DNA of 64,000 nucleotides from Rhizobium sp. RU20A (GTDB lineage Bacteria > Pseudomonadota > Alphaproteobacteria > Rhizobiales > Rhizobiaceae). The stretch covers positions 682,001 through 746,000 of the forward strand of contig NZ_FTMB01000001.1 in the NCBI RefSeq assembly GCF_900155885.1. The letters run 5' to 3'. Every line of letters begins with the position of its first letter. Within the stretch, counting starts at the first letter, position 1. This document shows, one piece after another, positions 61,928-64,000 of this stretch. The notes below the pieces were generated by a model. That model made no database searches. It was not told the origin of the DNA and worked only from the letters and a program-made list of their open reading frames with translations. Position numbers and translations under genes: made by a program.

Positions 61928-62069
61928 CGGGCATCTCCGACACAGGAATGATGCCACTATAGGTGAGTTTTCAGCCCCTGTCAGAAGAAGTCCGAACCAG
62001 CCTTACCCTCCCCTTAACAGCCATCGGTAAAATCCGATCCATTCTCTGCATCCTGTTGTTTTGACTATT

Positions 62070-63458
62070 CTACTGCCTGACACCATCGCGAAGACGATAG
62101 CTCGGCTGATACATGGTGACGAGCTCTTCGGAGGCGGTCGGATGCACCGCCATGGTGCGGTCGAAATCGTCCTTGGTCACACCGGCCTTCAGTGCAATGC
62201 CGAGCAGCTGCGCCATCTCGCCGGCATCGTGGCCGAGAATATGGACGCCCAGCACCTTGCGCGTCTCGGCATCGACGACGATCTTCTGGATCGTCTTTTC
62301 CGTGCGGCCGGACAGCGTCGCCTTCATCGGCCGGAACTCGGCGCGGAACACATCGACCGCCGGATATGTCTTGACGGCGTCCTCTTCGGAGAGGCCGACC
62401 GTGCCGATCTCGGGCTGCGAAAAGACGGCGGTGGCGATGAGGTCGTGGTCCGGCGAGGTGGGATTGTGCTTGTATTCGGTCTCGATGAAGCACATGGCCT
62501 CGTGGATCGCGACCGGCGTCAGTTGCACGCGGTCGGTGACGTCGCCGAGCGCATAGACGCCGGCCGCACTGGTGCGCGAGAAGGCATCGACGCGGATCGC
62601 GCCGCGATCGTCGGTGTTGACGCCGGCCGCTTCGAGCCCGAGGCCGGCGGTGTTGGGCACGCGGCCCGTCGCCAGCATCACCTGATCGACCACCATCTGG
62701 CCGTTCTGGCCGGTCTCGACCAGGCGCCGTCCCTCGCCGTCCACCGTCACAGCGGTGATGACGTCGCCGAGAATCATCTTGATGCCCTTGGCCTGCATCG
62801 CCGCCATCAACCCGCGCCGCATATCGCCGTCGAACCGCGACAGCAGCTCCGCGCCGCGATAGATCAGCGTCGTCTCGACGCCGAGGCCATGGAAGATATT
62901 GGCGAACTCGACCGCGATATAGCCGCCGCCGGAAATCAGGATGGACTTGGGCAGGCTTTTGAGATCGAAGGCCTCGTTGGAGCTGATGCAGTGCTCGGCC
63001 CCGACAAGCCCGGCCGGCGCCTGCGGCCGCGCGCCGACGGCGATCACGATCCGCTCGGCCGTGACGGTGCGCCCGTCCGCCAGAAGCCGGACCGTATTGG
63101 CATCCAAAAGTTCCGCCCGGCTCTCGACGATCTCGGCGCCGGCATTGTCGAGACCCTTGCGATAGAGGCCTTCGAGCCGCGTGATCTCCTTCTCCTTGGC
63201 GGCAACCAGCGTCTCCCAGGAGAAGCTGCGCGCGCCGACCGTCCAGCCAAAGCCTTCCGCATCCTCGAAATGCTCGGGAAACTGCGAGGCATAGACATAG
63301 AGCTTCTTCGGCACGCAGCCCCGGATCACGCAGGTCCCGCCAAACCGGAACTCCTCGGCAATGGCCACCTTCTTGCCCATCGACGCCGCCAGCCGGGCAC
63401 TGCGCACCCCGCCCGACCCGCCGCCGATCACGAAGAGATCATAATCCCTGCCCGCCAT
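62070..63458 (-). CDS. gor: Glutathione-disulfide reductase
   Basis: NADPH-dependent reduction of oxidised glutathione. The 462-residue flavoprotein has FAD-binding YDLFVIGGGSGGVRSARLAA, the redox-active disulfide GGTCVIRGCVPKK, the NAD(P) motif ISGGGYIAVEFANIFHGLG, YALGDVTDRVQLTPVAIHE and the C-terminal catalytic HPTASEELVTM. ATG 63456-63458 follows GAGGGATTG. It ends about 600 bp from the partial gene at the right edge, which has its own terminator. Confidence 0.96.
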   Translation of the reverse strand: MAGRDYDLFVIGGGSGGVRSARLAASMGKKVAIAEEFRFGGTCVIRGCVPKKLYVYASQFPEHFEDAEGFGWTVGARSFSWETLVAAKEKEITRLEGLYRKGLDNAGAEIVESRAELLDANTVRLLADGRTVTAERIVIAVGARPQAPAGLVGAEHCISSNEAFDLKSLPKSILISGGGYIAVEFANIFHGLGVETTLIYRGAELLSRFDGDMRRGLMAAMQAKGIKMILGDVITAVTVDGEGRRLVETGQNGQMVVDQVMLATGRVPNTAGLGLEAAGVNTDDRGAIRVDAFSRTSAAGVYALGDVTDRVQLTPVAIHEAMCFIETEYKHNPTSPDHDLIATAVFSQPEIGTVGLSEEDAVKTYPAVDVFRAEFRPMKATLSGRTEKTIQKIVVDAETRKVLGVHILGHDAGEMAQLLGIALKAGVTKDDFDRTMAVHPTASEELVTMYQPSYRLRDGVRQ

Positions 63459-63621
63459 GCTCAATCCCTCACGAAAACCCCGGACTGAAAGCGAGAACCG
63501 CCGCCGGACAAAGATGGGACCGCCGGAGATGACGGCCGATGCGGCAGATATAGGGTATCGGGGGCGGGTGTGGGAAGGGTGGTGCGTGTGGCAGATGGTG
63601 GCCAGCGCCGCTGAGCCCATC

Positions 63622-63654
63622 AAAAAACCCGGCCGACACGCATCGACCGGGTTT
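63622..63654 (-). terminator. Intrinsic terminator of the DUF2059 gene
   Basis: On the minus strand AAACCCGGTCGA pairs with TCGGCCGGGTTT (one mismatch) around TGCGTG and is followed by T-rich DNA (TTTTTT). Confidence 0.82.
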
Positions 63655-63679
63655 AGGAATGTCTATTGCGCGGCAGGGC

Positions 63680-64000
63680 TTACTGCTGCGGCTGCGCGTC
63701 CGGGGTGGCGACGGGCATGTCGGCGGCGCCCTGGGCGGGGGTTTCCGAGCCGATCTTTTCGTCCAGCGACTTGGTGGCTTCCTGGCTGAGGTCGCGGGAG
63801 ATGCCGGCGGCCCAGATGTCGGCGGCCTTCAGGAGTTCGCGGGACGCGATCGGGCCGTTGTTGAGGAGCTTCTTGCCGGCTTCGGAATTGTAGAAGGCGG
63901 AGATGGCGTTCAGCTCGTCGACCGTGAAGGTCTTGGCGTAGATGGTCGCAGCCTCGTTTTCGAGGTCGGCGCGGCGGGCGGCGAGCGCAAGCGCCTTTTC
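63680..64000 (-). CDS. DUF2059 protein, C-terminal part (cut by window edge)
   Basis: The last 106 residues are visible: TFTVDELNAISAFYNSEAGK, IASRELLKAADIWAAG and a low-complexity end PDAQPQQ. DUF2059 proteins are exported and uncharacterised. N-terminus beyond base 64000. Its transcript ends at the terminator at 63622-63654, upstream of gor in the same direction. Confidence 0.8.
   Translation of the reverse strand, partial: EKALALAARRADLENEAATIYAKTFTVDELNAISAFYNSEAGKKLLNNGPIASRELLKAADIWAAGISRDLSQEATKSLDEKIGSETPAQGAADMPVATPDAQPQQ

Overview
The window reads as chromosomal DNA of a GC-rich alphaproteobacterium of the Rhizobiaceae (Rhizobium/Ensifer/Shinella-like; the genus is not decided here). 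The evidence is the gene order gyrA-coaD-ppi-ppi-queA-tgt and tmk-holB-metG, the sulfite cluster cysG-DUF2849-cysI-DUF934-fpr, the fused cytochrome bc1 operon petABC, class II DAHP synthase, a DUF2865 protein, a B12 riboswitch before bluB, an EcfG-type stress promoter, a PHO-box array, and six copies of a long palindromic intergenic repeat of the RIME type. Almost everything is core or housekeeping. No phage, transposase, CRISPR array, rRNA or tRNA was seen.

Layout. 1-7.3 kb (minus strand): metG (cut by the window edge), holB, tmk, tgt, queA, a small DMT transporter, two cyclophilins and coaD. 7.5-8.03 kb (plus): a compact stress-type unit with an EcfG promoter, two tiny membrane proteins and a probable small RNA with a CCTCCTCC loop and a strong terminator; this is the least ordinary spot in the window. 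8.25-15.3 kb: gyrA, marC, a CoA-transferase, a ureohydrolase and a PAP2 phosphatase. 15.3-21 kb: three palindromic repeats, then fpr, DUF934, cysI, DUF2849 and cysG, with a shared operator-like motif before fpr and cysG. 21.2-23.7 kb: a deaminase, mazG and a membrane-anchored methyltransferase. 23.7-24.5 kb: gene-free, repeat-rich DNA.

24.5-33.2 kb: petABC, then a sugar permease between two paralogous ABC half-exporters. 33.6-37 kb: trmL, a VOC protein, an orphan flagellin-like gene and hemF. 37.4-41.6 kb: a complete Mla/MCE lipid-transport operon (permease with STAS domain, ATPase, MCE protein, lipoprotein). 41.7-49 kb: an MFS transporter, an LpxH-type phosphoesterase, malic enzyme, a LuxR-type regulator, a DUF2865 protein and a coiled-coil protein. 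49-54.5 kb: bluB under a cobalamin riboswitch, nadE, and an LtaS/MdoB-like phosphoglycerol transferase next to a five-half-site PHO-box array. 54.6-56.9 kb: two paralogous regulators of unrecognised family with two winged-helix-like regions each. 57-64 kb: a GFA protein, DUF1003, class II aroG, a TadG-like protein, a small membrane protein, glutathione reductase and a partial DUF2059 protein.

Starts were chosen from ribosome binding sites, overlaps and family N-termini; where two starts are possible this is said in the entry. All functional calls rest on motif recognition by eye.
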